36,063 nt of DNA, from contig WBXJ01000003.1 of the NCBI GenBank assembly GCA_008933045.1, positions 1-36,063 of the forward strand. The letters are read 5' to 3'. The number at the start of each line of letters is the position of its first letter. The stretch's first letter is position 1. Below are positions 7,982-16,974 of the stretch, piece by piece. Under the pieces are notes generated by a model. It saw only the letters and a list, made by a program, of their open reading frames with translations. It had not been told where the DNA came from and did no database searches. A program made the position numbers and the translations under genes. This DNA comes from Verrucomicrobiota bacterium (GTDB taxonomy: Bacteria; Verrucomicrobiota; Verrucomicrobiia; Limisphaerales; SXQI01).

Positions 7982-9631
7982 ATGCGGCCAGAGATCAGCC
8001 CCCTTGGAAATTTTCCGAGGTGGCTGTTTTTATTGGTGCTTGTTTTTCTCGCTACCGGATTTCTGACAGGTTGCTCGCGTCGGAGTGATCGAGCCGATTT
8101 GGTCATCATCAACGGCAAGGAGGTCGAATCATTGGATCCGGCGATTATCACCGGCCAGCCCGATATACGGATTGCCCTGACGTTGTTTGAAGGTCTAACC
8201 CGCTACAATGCAGTGGATGCCCAAGCGGAGCCGGGGTTGGCGGATCGATGGGAGATTTCGCCTGATTTGCGGACCTACACATTTCATCTTCGCACTAACG
8301 GAGTTTGGTCCACAGGTGAACCCATCACGGCGGAGGATGTGGTGTATTCTTGGTTGCGAGTTCTGAATCCGCTAACGGCTGCGGATTACGCAGGTAATTT
8401 TTATTACATCAAAAACGCTGAGGAATACAACACCGGCAAAATTACCAATGCTTCCGAGGTTGCTGTGAAAGCGTTGGATCGATCGACAGTGCAAGTCGAA
8501 TTGCTAAATCCGACCCCGTTTTTTCTGGAGCTATGCGCGTTCCAGACCCATGTAGTAATGCCACGCTGGATAATTGAGAAGCACGGGGATCGTTGGATTC
8601 ACGCCCGTCCACTCCCGTCCAGCGGTGCGTATGAGTTACTCGCCTGGCGTTTGGAGGACAGAGTTAGCGTTCGAAAAAATCCGCGTTATTGGGATGCAGC
8701 CAATGTCCAATTAGAGAGGGTAGATCTCATGCCGGTGAACAGTCCGGCGACGGCCTTAAATTTATTTCTCACCAAGCAGGTTGATATTATTTGGGATAAA
8801 GATGTGGTGCCAACGGAGTTAATCGATTTGCTCAAAAAGCGGCGTGATTTTCATGTCTTCGATTATCTCGGGAGCTATTTCGTGCGGTTCAACGTGACGC
8901 GAAAACCTTTCGATGATGTGCGGGTGCGGAAGGCGTTTGCGTTGGTGGTTGATAGGCAGCGGATCACCGAACGAGTGACACGCGGAGGTGAACGGCCTGC
9001 TTCGTTTTTGGTGCCGCCGGGTCTTCCGAATTACCAATCTCCAGCAGGTCTGGGTTATGACCCCGGCGAGGCCCGTCGGTTATTGAAGGAAGCAGGCTAT
9101 CCCGATGGCAAAGGGTTTCCCAGAGTGAGTTACCATTTTAACACCTCGCGTTCGCATGAAATGGTAGGGGTCGAATTGCAAGAGATGTGGCGGCGCGAAT
9201 TGGGCATTGAGGTGGAGCTGCGTTCCATGGAGTGGAAGACATATCTACGGGCGCAGTCCGAACTCGATTTCGATCTCAGCCGCAGTGCTTGGGTGGGAGA
9301 TTATAATGATCCCAACACTTTTCTGGATATGTTCATGAGCTCCAATCCCAACAATCGCACGGGGTGGAAAAATCTGGACTACGATCAATGGATGCGTAAG
9401 GCGAATGCCTCGAGTGATCCGGCAGAGAGAGCAAAATTTCTCAGCGCAGCCGAGGCGTTGCTCGTGCGTGATGATCCCCCGATCTTGCCGCTCTATATTT
9501 ATGTGGGCTTCAATTTGTTTGATCCAGATGTGATCACCGGACTTTACAACAACATCCGGGATGAACATCCGGTGCGATCGATTAAAAAGCGCGCACGCTC
9601 CACAGCGCGGGCAGGGGAGGGGAATCCCTAA
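7982..9631 (+). CDS. oppA: Oligopeptide ABC transporter substrate-binding lipoprotein (SBP family 5)
   Basis: The 549-residue product is a family 5 extracellular solute-binding protein that would capture oligopeptides outside the inner membrane and hand them to the permeases encoded next. It begins with a lipoprotein signal peptide whose lipobox LTGC gives an acylated Cys at residue 31. Family features include VESLDPAIITG near the mature N-terminus, LADRWEISPDLRTYTFHLR, and the VRKAFALVVDR and YDPGEARRLLKEAGYP blocks. The gene starts 9 bases after secG and its stop overlaps the oppB start by one base. No strong ribosome site precedes the ATG. The peptide substrate is inferred from family membership; other family 5 substrates such as nickel or sugars are possible. 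Confidence 0.9.
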   Translation: MRPEISPLGNFPRWLFLLVLVFLATGFLTGCSRRSDRADLVIINGKEVESLDPAIITGQPDIRIALTLFEGLTRYNAVDAQAEPGLADRWEISPDLRTYTFHLRTNGVWSTGEPITAEDVVYSWLRVLNPLTAADYAGNFYYIKNAEEYNTGKITNASEVAVKALDRSTVQVELLNPTPFFLELCAFQTHVVMPRWIIEKHGDRWIHARPLPSSGAYELLAWRLEDRVSVRKNPRYWDAANVQLERVDLMPVNSPATALNLFLTKQVDIIWDKDVVPTELIDLLKKRRDFHVFDYLGSYFVRFNVTRKPFDDVRVRKAFALVVDRQRITERVTRGGERPASFLVPPGLPNYQSPAGLGYDPGEARRLLKEAGYPDGKGFPRVSYHFNTSRSHEMVGVELQEMWRRELGIEVELRSMEWKTYLRAQSELDFDLSRSAWVGDYNDPNTFLDMFMSSNPNNRTGWKNLDYDQWMRKANASSDPAERAKFLSAAEALLVRDDPPILPLYIYVGFNLFDPDVITGLYNNIRDEHPVRSIKKRARSTARAGEGNP

Positions 9632-10545
9632 TGTATTTTTTAAAGCGACTCCTCGTATTGCCGCCATTGTTGATATTGATCAGCCTGATCGCATTTTTGC
9701 TAGTTCGGACAGCACCGGGCGGCCCGTTCGATAAGGAACGCAAACCAGCCTCGCCCGAGATCGAACGCCGTCTGTTAGAGCGTTACCATTTAGATCAACC
9801 GCTGTGGAAACAATATTTGCTTTACCTGAAGGGGTTGAGCCAAGGGGATTTTGGACCTTCCCTCAAACAGCGAAACCACACAGTAAACGATATCATCAGT
9901 CAGGCCTTGCCGGTCTCAGCCACGTTAGGCGCAGCCGCATTTTTATTCTCGTTAGGTGTTGGAATTCCGTTGGGTTTTTACACAGCGGCGCGGCGCGGCC
10001 ATGGATTTGAGCTAGCGGGGAGTTCGCTTGCGTTGCTTTTTGTTTGCGTGCCAGCGTTGGTGGTGGGTCCTGTTTTGGTGATCGTGTTCGCGGTTCATTG
10101 GTCAATATTTCCAGTCGCCTTGTGGGGAGGGGCATGGCACATGGTGTTACCCACGATAACCCTCGGACTTTATTTCAGCGGCAAAGTAGCCCGACTCATG
10201 CGAGAGGGGATGTTAACGACGATGCACGCTGATTATATTATCGCTGCCCGTGCGAAAGGACTGAGCGAATCCGCAGTCCTCTGGAGGCACGCGTTTCGGA
10301 TTGCTGTCCTCCCTGTGGTTTCCTATTCCGGCCCACTCTTAGCAGATTTGCTGACGGGTTCCTTTGTGGTGGAGAGCTTATTCCAAATCCCGGGGATGGG
10401 AGTCTTCGTCATTAACAGTGCTCTCAACCGTGACTATCCGATGATTGTCGGATTGGTCCTAGTTTATGCGGTGCTGCTTCTCGTGTTAAACCTGCTAGTG
10501 GATGCCGCCTATACCTGGCTCGATCCTCGCGTACGTTACGATTGA
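9631..10545 (+). CDS. oppB: Oligopeptide ABC transporter permease, OppB type
   Basis: This 304-residue inner-membrane permease belongs to the DppB/OppB family of binding-protein-dependent transporters. It has the typical first helix (PPLLILISLIAFLLV) followed by RTAPGGPFD. The segment DYIIAARAKGLSESAVLWRH is the EAA loop that contacts the ATPase. Further membrane segments follow, and the FVVESLFQIPGMG block lies near the C-terminus. Its ATG overlaps the stop of the binding-protein gene (TAATG), and its own stop overlaps the oppC start (TGATG), so the three are translationally coupled. Confidence 0.93.
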   Translation: MYFLKRLLVLPPLLILISLIAFLLVRTAPGGPFDKERKPASPEIERRLLERYHLDQPLWKQYLLYLKGLSQGDFGPSLKQRNHTVNDIISQALPVSATLGAAAFLFSLGVGIPLGFYTAARRGHGFELAGSSLALLFVCVPALVVGPVLVIVFAVHWSIFPVALWGGAWHMVLPTITLGLYFSGKVARLMREGMLTTMHADYIIAARAKGLSESAVLWRHAFRIAVLPVVSYSGPLLADLLTGSFVVESLFQIPGMGVFVINSALNRDYPMIVGLVLVYAVLLLVLNLLVDAAYTWLDPRVRYD

Positions 10546-11462
10546 TGGACACTCGATCTCTCACTCCAAATCAACGTGCGTGGCGACGGTTTTGTAGAAA
10601 CCCATCGGCCTTCACGAGCGCTTGCCTTTTGGCGATGTTAACATTGGGATTGTTTTTGCACCCTTGGTTTTCCAACCAGTCACCCACGACACTCACGGAC
10701 GCATTGGCACATCCCCCTTCCACGCTCCACTGGTTTGGCACGGATTTGATGGGGCGTGATCTCCTGAGTCGATTGGTTTATGGAGCGCGCATTTCCATGA
10801 TGGTTGGCTTGGTGGGTGCGGGTGTTAGTCTTTTCATTGGAGTGCTTTGGGGCGCAGTGGCTGGGTATGTCGGGGGTTACTGCGATGGGATCATGATGCG
10901 TGCAGTCGATATCCTTTATTCGTTACCGTCCGTGATCTTCGTCATCGTGATGATCACCACGTTAGAAGGGTTATTTAAAAACTGGTTGCTACAAAACTTC
11001 TCTCCCGAAGCGGCTGGTGTCGCACGTCTGTTATTCTTGTTCGCGGGGCTGGGAGCTGTCTCGTGGCTGACCATGGCACGCATCGTGCGAGGTGAAGTGC
11101 TTTCGTTGCGGACGCGCAGTTTTGTCGATGCGAGCCGTGCGATGGGTGCTTCTCACACCCATATTTTATTGACGCACATCCTACCTAATGTCGCCGGCGT
11201 GGTAATTGTGTACCTGACCCTCACCATTCCATCGGTGATTCTCTACGAATCATTCCTCAGCTATCTCGGGTTGGGAATTCAGGCTCCACAAGCCAGCTTG
11301 GGATCGCTTCTGGCTGAAGGCTCGGCCCAGATCAATTCCCTCCGCCTCTATTGGTGGATGGTCGTCTTTCCTGGACTGTTGTTAGTTGTGATGTTGCTGA
11401 CTTTAAATTTTATCGGCGACGGACTCCGTGATGCATTTGATCCTCGCAGCGAGAAAATCTGA
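10545..11462 (+). CDS. oppC: Oligopeptide ABC transporter permease, OppC type
   Basis: The 305-residue product is the second permease of the importer. The N-terminus has the OppC_N segment (RRFCRNPSAFTSACLLAML). Later come HWFGTDLMGRDLLSRLVYGARIS (family signature, seen as HWFGTDLMGRDLL plus SRLVYGARIS) and the EAA loop SFVDASRAMGASHTHILLTH. Near the C-terminus are SFLSYLGLGIQAPQASLG and NFIGDGLRDAFDPR. The chosen ATG overlaps the oppB stop by one base; a TTG one codon earlier is possible. No ATP-binding subunit follows, because a convergent esterase begins 16 bases after the stop. The ATPases must be encoded elsewhere. Confidence 0.93.
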   Translation: MDTRSLTPNQRAWRRFCRNPSAFTSACLLAMLTLGLFLHPWFSNQSPTTLTDALAHPPSTLHWFGTDLMGRDLLSRLVYGARISMMVGLVGAGVSLFIGVLWGAVAGYVGGYCDGIMMRAVDILYSLPSVIFVIVMITTLEGLFKNWLLQNFSPEAAGVARLLFLFAGLGAVSWLTMARIVRGEVLSLRTRSFVDASRAMGASHTHILLTHILPNVAGVVIVYLTLTIPSVILYESFLSYLGLGIQAPQASLGSLLAEGSAQINSLRLYWWMVVFPGLLLVVMLLTLNFIGDGLRDAFDPRSEKI

Positions 11463-11478
11463 AGCAACATCCAGCCCG

Positions 11479-12492
11479 TTACTTCACAGGATACCCGTCC
11501 CAGAGCCAAGCCAGTGCGTCTGGCAGCGTTTGACGCGTCACACGTCCGTCGGTGTGACCCGCTCCCTCCGCGAACACATACCGGTAGGAGTAACCTTTCG
11601 CTTGAAGCACCGAAGCCATTCGTTGATTCGCCATCACCCAATTATGTAACGACGCCTCGTCGAGCTTCGAGCCGTTGTCGTTCTCGCTCACTTCCAACCA
11701 GACACGCAATGGTTTCCGTTCGCTCGCAGGAATGAAATAAGCGTGATAACCCCAAGCACCTTGCGGAGACACGGGGTTCACTGGCGACTGCTGATTCACA
11801 TACGTCCCAGAGTAAGTCAGGATGCGCCGGTAAAGATCTGGCCGAAACCATCCCATCGTAAATGCAGCCGCTCCACCTGAGCTTCCTCCCATCGTCGCCC
11901 GACCTTCGGGATCGGTAGTGAACGTCAGGTTATAAGATTTGGCGATGCGGGGCAGCACCTCGCTCTCGATGAAACCCGCATACTTTTCGGAAACAGTATC
12001 GTACTCTAGCCCTCGCTCACTGCCTTGCGCGTCGCCCCCGCCCGAATTAATAAAAATAGCGATCATGATGGGCAGGCGACCATCGTGAATCATGTTATCA
12101 AGAATCTTCGGCAGCACATTGGTATAAGAGAGTCCATCCTGAGCGATGATGAACGGTGCGGGCGTCCCTGCAACATATTGCTTCGGAACATAGACGCACA
12201 CTTTGCGTTGGTACGGAACAGGAGGCGGCAGCTTCTTGGCAATCCCCGGATAGAGCACGCTATCCTTTGAATCCATTATGAACTCGTGAATCCAGCCTCT
12301 GGGAACGCCATCACGCAGGGTAAGCTCCGGAGCGTCCCCGTAGCTTGGACCAATCCGAAACTCCACATTATCCTTCGTTCGAGTCGGTGATGGGACGTTG
12401 GTCCGAACCGTATCAACACCCCACGCAGATTCTGTAATGAGGTGAGAGATCACCAAGGCAGTGATCAAAGAGACTCGAATAATTATTTTCAT
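11479..12492 (-). CDS. Exported esterase, enterochelin-esterase/EstD-like alpha/beta hydrolase
   Basis: This 337-residue protein starts with a signal peptide (IIIRVSLITALVISHLI, likely cut near AWG) and should act outside the cytoplasm. The fold is that of the esterase family around enterochelin esterase and esterase D. The nucleophile is S204 in GGSSGG, the likely catalytic histidine is H313 in AGHTDG, and acidic candidates are E268, E270 and D272. The block RGLEYDTVSEKYAGFIESEVLP is diagnostic of this group (seen as RGLEYDTVSEKYAGF and IESEVLP). In PVC bacteria such enzymes often act on acyl or feruloyl groups of plant polysaccharides, but the substrate here is unknown. It converges on oppC and diverges from the cytochrome gene. 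Confidence 0.85.
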   Translation of the reverse strand: MKIIIRVSLITALVISHLITESAWGVDTVRTNVPSPTRTKDNVEFRIGPSYGDAPELTLRDGVPRGWIHEFIMDSKDSVLYPGIAKKLPPPVPYQRKVCVYVPKQYVAGTPAPFIIAQDGLSYTNVLPKILDNMIHDGRLPIMIAIFINSGGGDAQGSERGLEYDTVSEKYAGFIESEVLPRIAKSYNLTFTTDPEGRATMGGSSGGAAAFTMGWFRPDLYRRILTYSGTYVNQQSPVNPVSPQGAWGYHAYFIPASERKPLRVWLEVSENDNGSKLDEASLHNWVMANQRMASVLQAKGYSYRYVFAEGAGHTDGRVTRQTLPDALAWLWDGYPVK

Positions 12493-12634
12493 GATTGATT
12501 GGGTCTGAACTTAGGTTTCAACACCGCGGTGGACAACCAATTTTTTGACGAATTAACGGAAACGGAATCACAGACAAAAATAAACGAATCAGTTGCCCTT
12601 AAATGCGCGTCTCATTACCTTCTTGAAAATCACC

Positions 12635-15439
12635 ATGACTTATTTGCTTTCTAGGTTGGGAAAACGGATCGTTAGCTTGGCTGCAGTGCTGGGTCAAGTG
12701 CTGTCCATCTCGGCCGCGCTTCCGTCCCATCCAGTCATCGGCCCATCGATCACATCACCGTTCCCTATCGAGTCGGGGGAGCCCCTTCTCGCGGGGTTGC
12801 AGTGCACAGCCTGCCACCGTGCGGAGGCCCGTAGTTTCGGGGCGCAATCCGCCGTTGGTCCTCGGCTCGGTGCCGCAGGTCTCGCGCTCACTCCACAGTT
12901 TTTGCGTGCCTACCTGCTGAGCCCCCAAAGCGAAAAACCAGGCACCACAATGCCCGACAGTTTACACTCCCTGAAAGGGCCCGACAAAGCCGCCGTTGTC
13001 GATGATCTCGTACACTACCTCATTTCAACCCAACCCCGCGCTGCGGCGGGTGCAGCTGCGGAACCATTTTTGTTGCAGCAGGGAAGACAGTTATTTCATT
13101 CCGTGGGTTGCGTAGCGTGTCATGCACCACAGGAATCGCCCTCACAACTTCAACCCAAGAATTCGGATGCCGCAAAAACTATTCCTGATTCATTAGCAAC
13201 GACATCCGTTCCTTTGGGGCCATTGGCAAAAAAATACGAATTTGGCGAGTTGCAACGTTTTCTCGTGAACCCAGTTCACTTTCGTCCATCGGGGCGCATG
13301 CCTGCTTCGAATCTGAGCAACTCCGAGGGCGCAGCGTTGGCGATGTATCTATTACGCGAACAGGCCCTGTTGCTCACGGACCCCACCAAGGCTGATCGTG
13401 TGGGCGGTCTCAGCTACGCCTACTACGAAGGCGATTTCAACAGCTCGGCCGACTTTGATCGGCTACAACCCGTCGCTCGCGGTGTGGTCAACACAATTTC
13501 GGTATCAGCGCGAAAACGGGATCAGAACTTTGGTTTCCGATATTCCGGGAAACTCCACGCTCCTGCGGATGGGAAATACACCTTCAACCTAGCCTCGGAT
13601 GATGGCTCACAACTCTCTTTGGATGGAAAATTGGTGCTGGATAATGACGGTGTCCACCCACCTGAGAATAAAAAAGTGAGTCTCGAATTGAAGGCAGGAG
13701 ATCATGATTTCTTGCTCACATTTTTTAATTCGGGTGCGGGCCACGAACTCAAATTGGAATGGTCCGGGCCTAACTTCGACCGAAGCTCCATTTCCTCCGA
13801 TGTCTTCTCCCACCAAGGGGCGTCTTTGAAACCTTTGGCGCCGGAAGTTTTCAGTGTGGACCAGGCCAAGGTGGCACGAGGTCAGTCGGCATTTTCTAAC
13901 TACGGATGCGCCGCCTGCCATCAATCTTCCGGCGTCGCTTTGACCCGAGTATCCAAAGCGTTGGTCGATGTGGATTCCACTCGGGGTTGCCTCGCAGATA
14001 AACTGGATCCGCTTGCCCCTGACTTTTCCCTCAGCGACATTCAACGCGCGGACTTGCGGCTCACGCTAAAAAACAAGGTGCTGTTAAAGTCGGCCCGATC
14101 GGCTGCCGAAGAAATCAACTTCACGCTTTCCTCCCTCAGTTGCACCGCTTGTCATAGTCGAGATGGTAAGGGTGGGCCCGTCGCCGATCGCTTGGCGTAT
14201 TTTATGACTGCGGGCGAAATTGATTTGGGAGATGAGGGTCGAATTCCTCCGCACTTAACTCGAGTGGGCGGAAAACTCAGAACCGATTGGATGCGCGAGG
14301 TGCTGATCAATCACGGCGCAGATCGCCCCTACATGGCCACGAGAATGCCCCAATTTGGCGAATCCAATGTTGGTAAACTTCCCGTTCAACTCAGCGAGGT
14401 CGATGGTTCATTCGGCACTGTCCGTCAGATTGCCTCCGACGTTCATTCTATCAAGTCAGGTCGAAAACTCGTGGGGAGCGGCGGGCTTACCTGTATTTCC
14501 TGCCATAATTTTGCCGATCATAAATCACTTGGCGTTCCTGCCATCGATCTCACAACCATGACCAAGCGATTGCGAAAAGAGTGGTTCCAAGTCTACATGT
14601 TGAACCCAGCCGCTTTACGTCCGGGCACGCGCATGCCTAGTTTCTGGCCCGAAGGCAAAGCGGCTAACTCCGAAATTCTAGATGGCAACACCGAGCAACA
14701 AATTGATGCTATCTGGGCGTATCTTTCCAAAGGGCGCGAAGCAGAAATTCCGTCCGGATTTGTTGTCGGTAAAATGGAGATCATCGCCGAAAAAGAACCC
14801 GTCATCTATCGCAACTTTATTAAGGATGCCGGATCGCGTGCCATTGGTGTGGGCTATCCAGAAAAAGCCAACCTCGCCTTTGATGCCAACGAGATTCGCT
14901 TAGCGTTGATTTGGCAGGGATCCTTCATCGATGCCTCTCGACATAGCAACGGTCGAGGTGAGGGCTACGAGCCTCCCTTAGGCGATCAAGTCATCAAGTT
15001 GCCTCAGGGTCCCACCTTCGCTGTCCTCGACAATCCATCCGCTCCTTGGCCCAGCGCCAGCGGGAAGTCTGGCGGATTCAAAATGGGAGGTTACCGTTTG
15101 GATCAGGCTCGCCGTCCCATCTTCCTTTATTCCTTCAAGGGTCTCCAAATTGAGGATCACCCCGTCGCACACACCAAAGGTTTAGATTCAGTTTTCCTTC
15201 GCACATTCAGTCTTCGCGCCGATCAACCCTTGGCTAACCTCTGGTTTCGAGCTGCGGTAGGTCAAAAAATTGAGCCTCGTGGCGACCTCTGGAGCGTTGA
15301 TGATAAAATCACATTACGTTTTTCAAGCACCAGCGGCGGCAAGCCCGTCGTGCGCAACTCAGGCAATCAGCAAGAGTTGTTGGTCCCAGTCCACTTCGAG
15401 GGTGTCCAAGCCAAGTTCGTCGAGGAGATTGTCTGGTGA
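12635..15439 (+). CDS. Exported five-haem cytochrome c with embedded PA14 domain
   Basis: The 934-residue product has a signal peptide (VSLAAVLGQVLSISAALP) and five CxxCH haem c sites, with first cysteines at residues 57, 159, 425, 503 and 620. Several MP motifs (TTMPDS, GRMPAS, TRMPQF, TRMPSF) follow the haem sites and could provide axial methionines. Between the second and third haems, residues about 254-389 form a PA14 beta-sandwich (YAYYEGDF, then APADGKYTFNLASDDGSQL). The C-terminal ~230 residues form a conserved-looking globular module I cannot name. The frame is open up to a TTG at 12593, but the ATG at 12635 places the signal peptide best. A TTGACG hexamer at 12545 has no clear -10. 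The stop overlaps the next gene, so the two products probably act together in periplasmic electron transfer. Confidence 0.85.
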   Translation: MTYLLSRLGKRIVSLAAVLGQVLSISAALPSHPVIGPSITSPFPIESGEPLLAGLQCTACHRAEARSFGAQSAVGPRLGAAGLALTPQFLRAYLLSPQSEKPGTTMPDSLHSLKGPDKAAVVDDLVHYLISTQPRAAAGAAAEPFLLQQGRQLFHSVGCVACHAPQESPSQLQPKNSDAAKTIPDSLATTSVPLGPLAKKYEFGELQRFLVNPVHFRPSGRMPASNLSNSEGAALAMYLLREQALLLTDPTKADRVGGLSYAYYEGDFNSSADFDRLQPVARGVVNTISVSARKRDQNFGFRYSGKLHAPADGKYTFNLASDDGSQLSLDGKLVLDNDGVHPPENKKVSLELKAGDHDFLLTFFNSGAGHELKLEWSGPNFDRSSISSDVFSHQGASLKPLAPEVFSVDQAKVARGQSAFSNYGCAACHQSSGVALTRVSKALVDVDSTRGCLADKLDPLAPDFSLSDIQRADLRLTLKNKVLLKSARSAAEEINFTLSSLSCTACHSRDGKGGPVADRLAYFMTAGEIDLGDEGRIPPHLTRVGGKLRTDWMREVLINHGADRPYMATRMPQFGESNVGKLPVQLSEVDGSFGTVRQIASDVHSIKSGRKLVGSGGLTCISCHNFADHKSLGVPAIDLTTMTKRLRKEWFQVYMLNPAALRPGTRMPSFWPEGKAANSEILDGNTEQQIDAIWAYLSKGREAEIPSGFVVGKMEIIAEKEPVIYRNFIKDAGSRAIGVGYPEKANLAFDANEIRLALIWQGSFIDASRHSNGRGEGYEPPLGDQVIKLPQGPTFAVLDNPSAPWPSASGKSGGFKMGGYRLDQARRPIFLYSFKGLQIEDHPVAHTKGLDSVFLRTFSLRADQPLANLWFRAAVGQKIEPRGDLWSVDDKITLRFSSTSGGKPVVRNSGNQQELLVPVHFEGVQAKFVEEIVW

Positions 15440-16974
15440 TCCGATCCATTAACTCTATTTTCAATTCGTTTATGATGCCCCAATACTTAAAGGTCGCGAG
15501 CCTCGCGATTGCCCTCGGTCTCTCCGCCCTCTGGGTCCGCGCCGACCTGACAACCGACGAGGCCAAGTATTATGAGATCGTCACGATTCCGATACCCAAA
15601 GAGATCACTCTGGAAGCAGGTGCCTTGCAGGTCATGCCCGACAACAAACTCGCCGTCTCAACGCGGTTGGGGAAAATCTACATGGTCGACGGCGCATTCG
15701 AGCGACCACCTACTCAGGCAAAATTTACAGAGTTCGCCCACGGCTTGCACGAGGTCCTCGGCCTAACGGTGCGCGATGGTTGGGTCTATTGCACTCAACG
15801 TGGAGAGGTAACGCGCATGAAAGATTTGAACGCCGATGGTCGCGCCGATCTTTTTGAAACAGTAGCCGACGCCTGGGGAGTCAACGGTGATTATCACGAA
15901 TATGCCTTTGGTTCCAAATTCGATAAGGACGGAAACATCTGGGTTGTCCTATGTTTGACAGGTTCATTCACCAGCGAGGATCCCTTCCGTGGTTGGTGTT
16001 TTCGAGTTGGTGCAGATGGTAAAGCCGTCCCTACTTGCAGCGGCATACGTTCCCCGGGTGGCATCGGTACCAATGCGTTGGGCGACATGTTTTATACCGA
16101 TAACCAAGGACCCTGGAATGGGGCGTGCGCCCTCAAACATCTGAAGCCCGGCCATTTCATGGGCAACCCTTCAGGTAACAAATGGTATGATTCCACCGAC
16201 GTCCTGGGAGCCCGTCCGCTGGAACCCAAAAGCGGCAGCCGGATGCACCTCGAGGCAGTAAAAATTCCTCAACTCATCCCGCCCGCCATTATTTTTCCCT
16301 ATAACAAAATGGGCCAGAGCGCCAGCGGCATCGCCTGTGATGTCTCGAAGGGGAAATTTGGCCCATTCAAGGACCAATTGTTCGTTGGAGATCAAACCCA
16401 CAGCACTGTCATGCGCGTCTCCTTGGAAAAAGTGAATGATCGTTATCAGGGTGTCGTTTTCCCCTTTCGTCAAGGGTTCGCTTCCGGCAACCTGAGTCTA
16501 GAATTTGCGCCCGATGGTTCACTGTTCGTCGGTGGAACTGATCGCGGTTGGGGTGCACGTGGGGGTAAACCTTTCGCGCTGCAACGATTGATTTGGACCG
16601 GATCAATTCCTTTCGAAATTCTTGATATGAAAGCCAAGCGGGATGGCTTTGAGCTCAGCTTTACCGAACCCGTGGATCGTGCGACAGTCGAAGCAACTGC
16701 CTCCTACACCATTCAGGCCTACACCCATATTTATCAGTCCAGCTACGGCAGCCCAGAGGTAGACGTCACCAAGCCCACGATCAAAAAAATCACCGTTTCC
16801 TCCGATGGTTTGACAGCTCGACTCTCCATCGACGGGTTAGTCGAGGGTCACGTGCACGAACTGCATTTCCCCGGCATCAAGTCTGCCAAGGGTCAGCCAT
16901 TACTCCACAACTCCGCCTACTACACCTTAAACTACATCCCCCCCAACGTGCAGGCCAGCGTCACACCACGGTGA
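15436..16974 (+). CDS. Exported beta-propeller protein, sorbosone-dehydrogenase-like (PVC type)
   Basis: This 512-residue protein has an N-terminal signal sequence (VASLAIALGLSALWVRA) and then a six-bladed propeller of the glucose/sorbosone dehydrogenase type common in PVC bacteria. Blade-like repeats include LQVMPDNKLAVSTRLGKIY, YAFGSKFDKDGNIWVV and LSLEFAPDGSLFVGGTDRG. The C-terminal ~110 residues (ILDMKAKRDGFELSFTEPVD onward) form an Ig-like tail. The GTG start is supported by GAGGAG 8 bases upstream and overlaps the cytochrome stop as GTGA. An internal ATG at 15472 would give a shorter signal peptide. Coupling to a multihaem cytochrome suggests a periplasmic dehydrogenase passing electrons to it. 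Cofactor and substrate are not evident. Confidence 0.82.
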   Translation: MIRSINSIFNSFMMPQYLKVASLAIALGLSALWVRADLTTDEAKYYEIVTIPIPKEITLEAGALQVMPDNKLAVSTRLGKIYMVDGAFERPPTQAKFTEFAHGLHEVLGLTVRDGWVYCTQRGEVTRMKDLNADGRADLFETVADAWGVNGDYHEYAFGSKFDKDGNIWVVLCLTGSFTSEDPFRGWCFRVGADGKAVPTCSGIRSPGGIGTNALGDMFYTDNQGPWNGACALKHLKPGHFMGNPSGNKWYDSTDVLGARPLEPKSGSRMHLEAVKIPQLIPPAIIFPYNKMGQSASGIACDVSKGKFGPFKDQLFVGDQTHSTVMRVSLEKVNDRYQGVVFPFRQGFASGNLSLEFAPDGSLFVGGTDRGWGARGGKPFALQRLIWTGSIPFEILDMKAKRDGFELSFTEPVDRATVEATASYTIQAYTHIYQSSYGSPEVDVTKPTIKKITVSSDGLTARLSIDGLVEGHVHELHFPGIKSAKGQPLLHNSAYYTLNYIPPNVQASVTPR

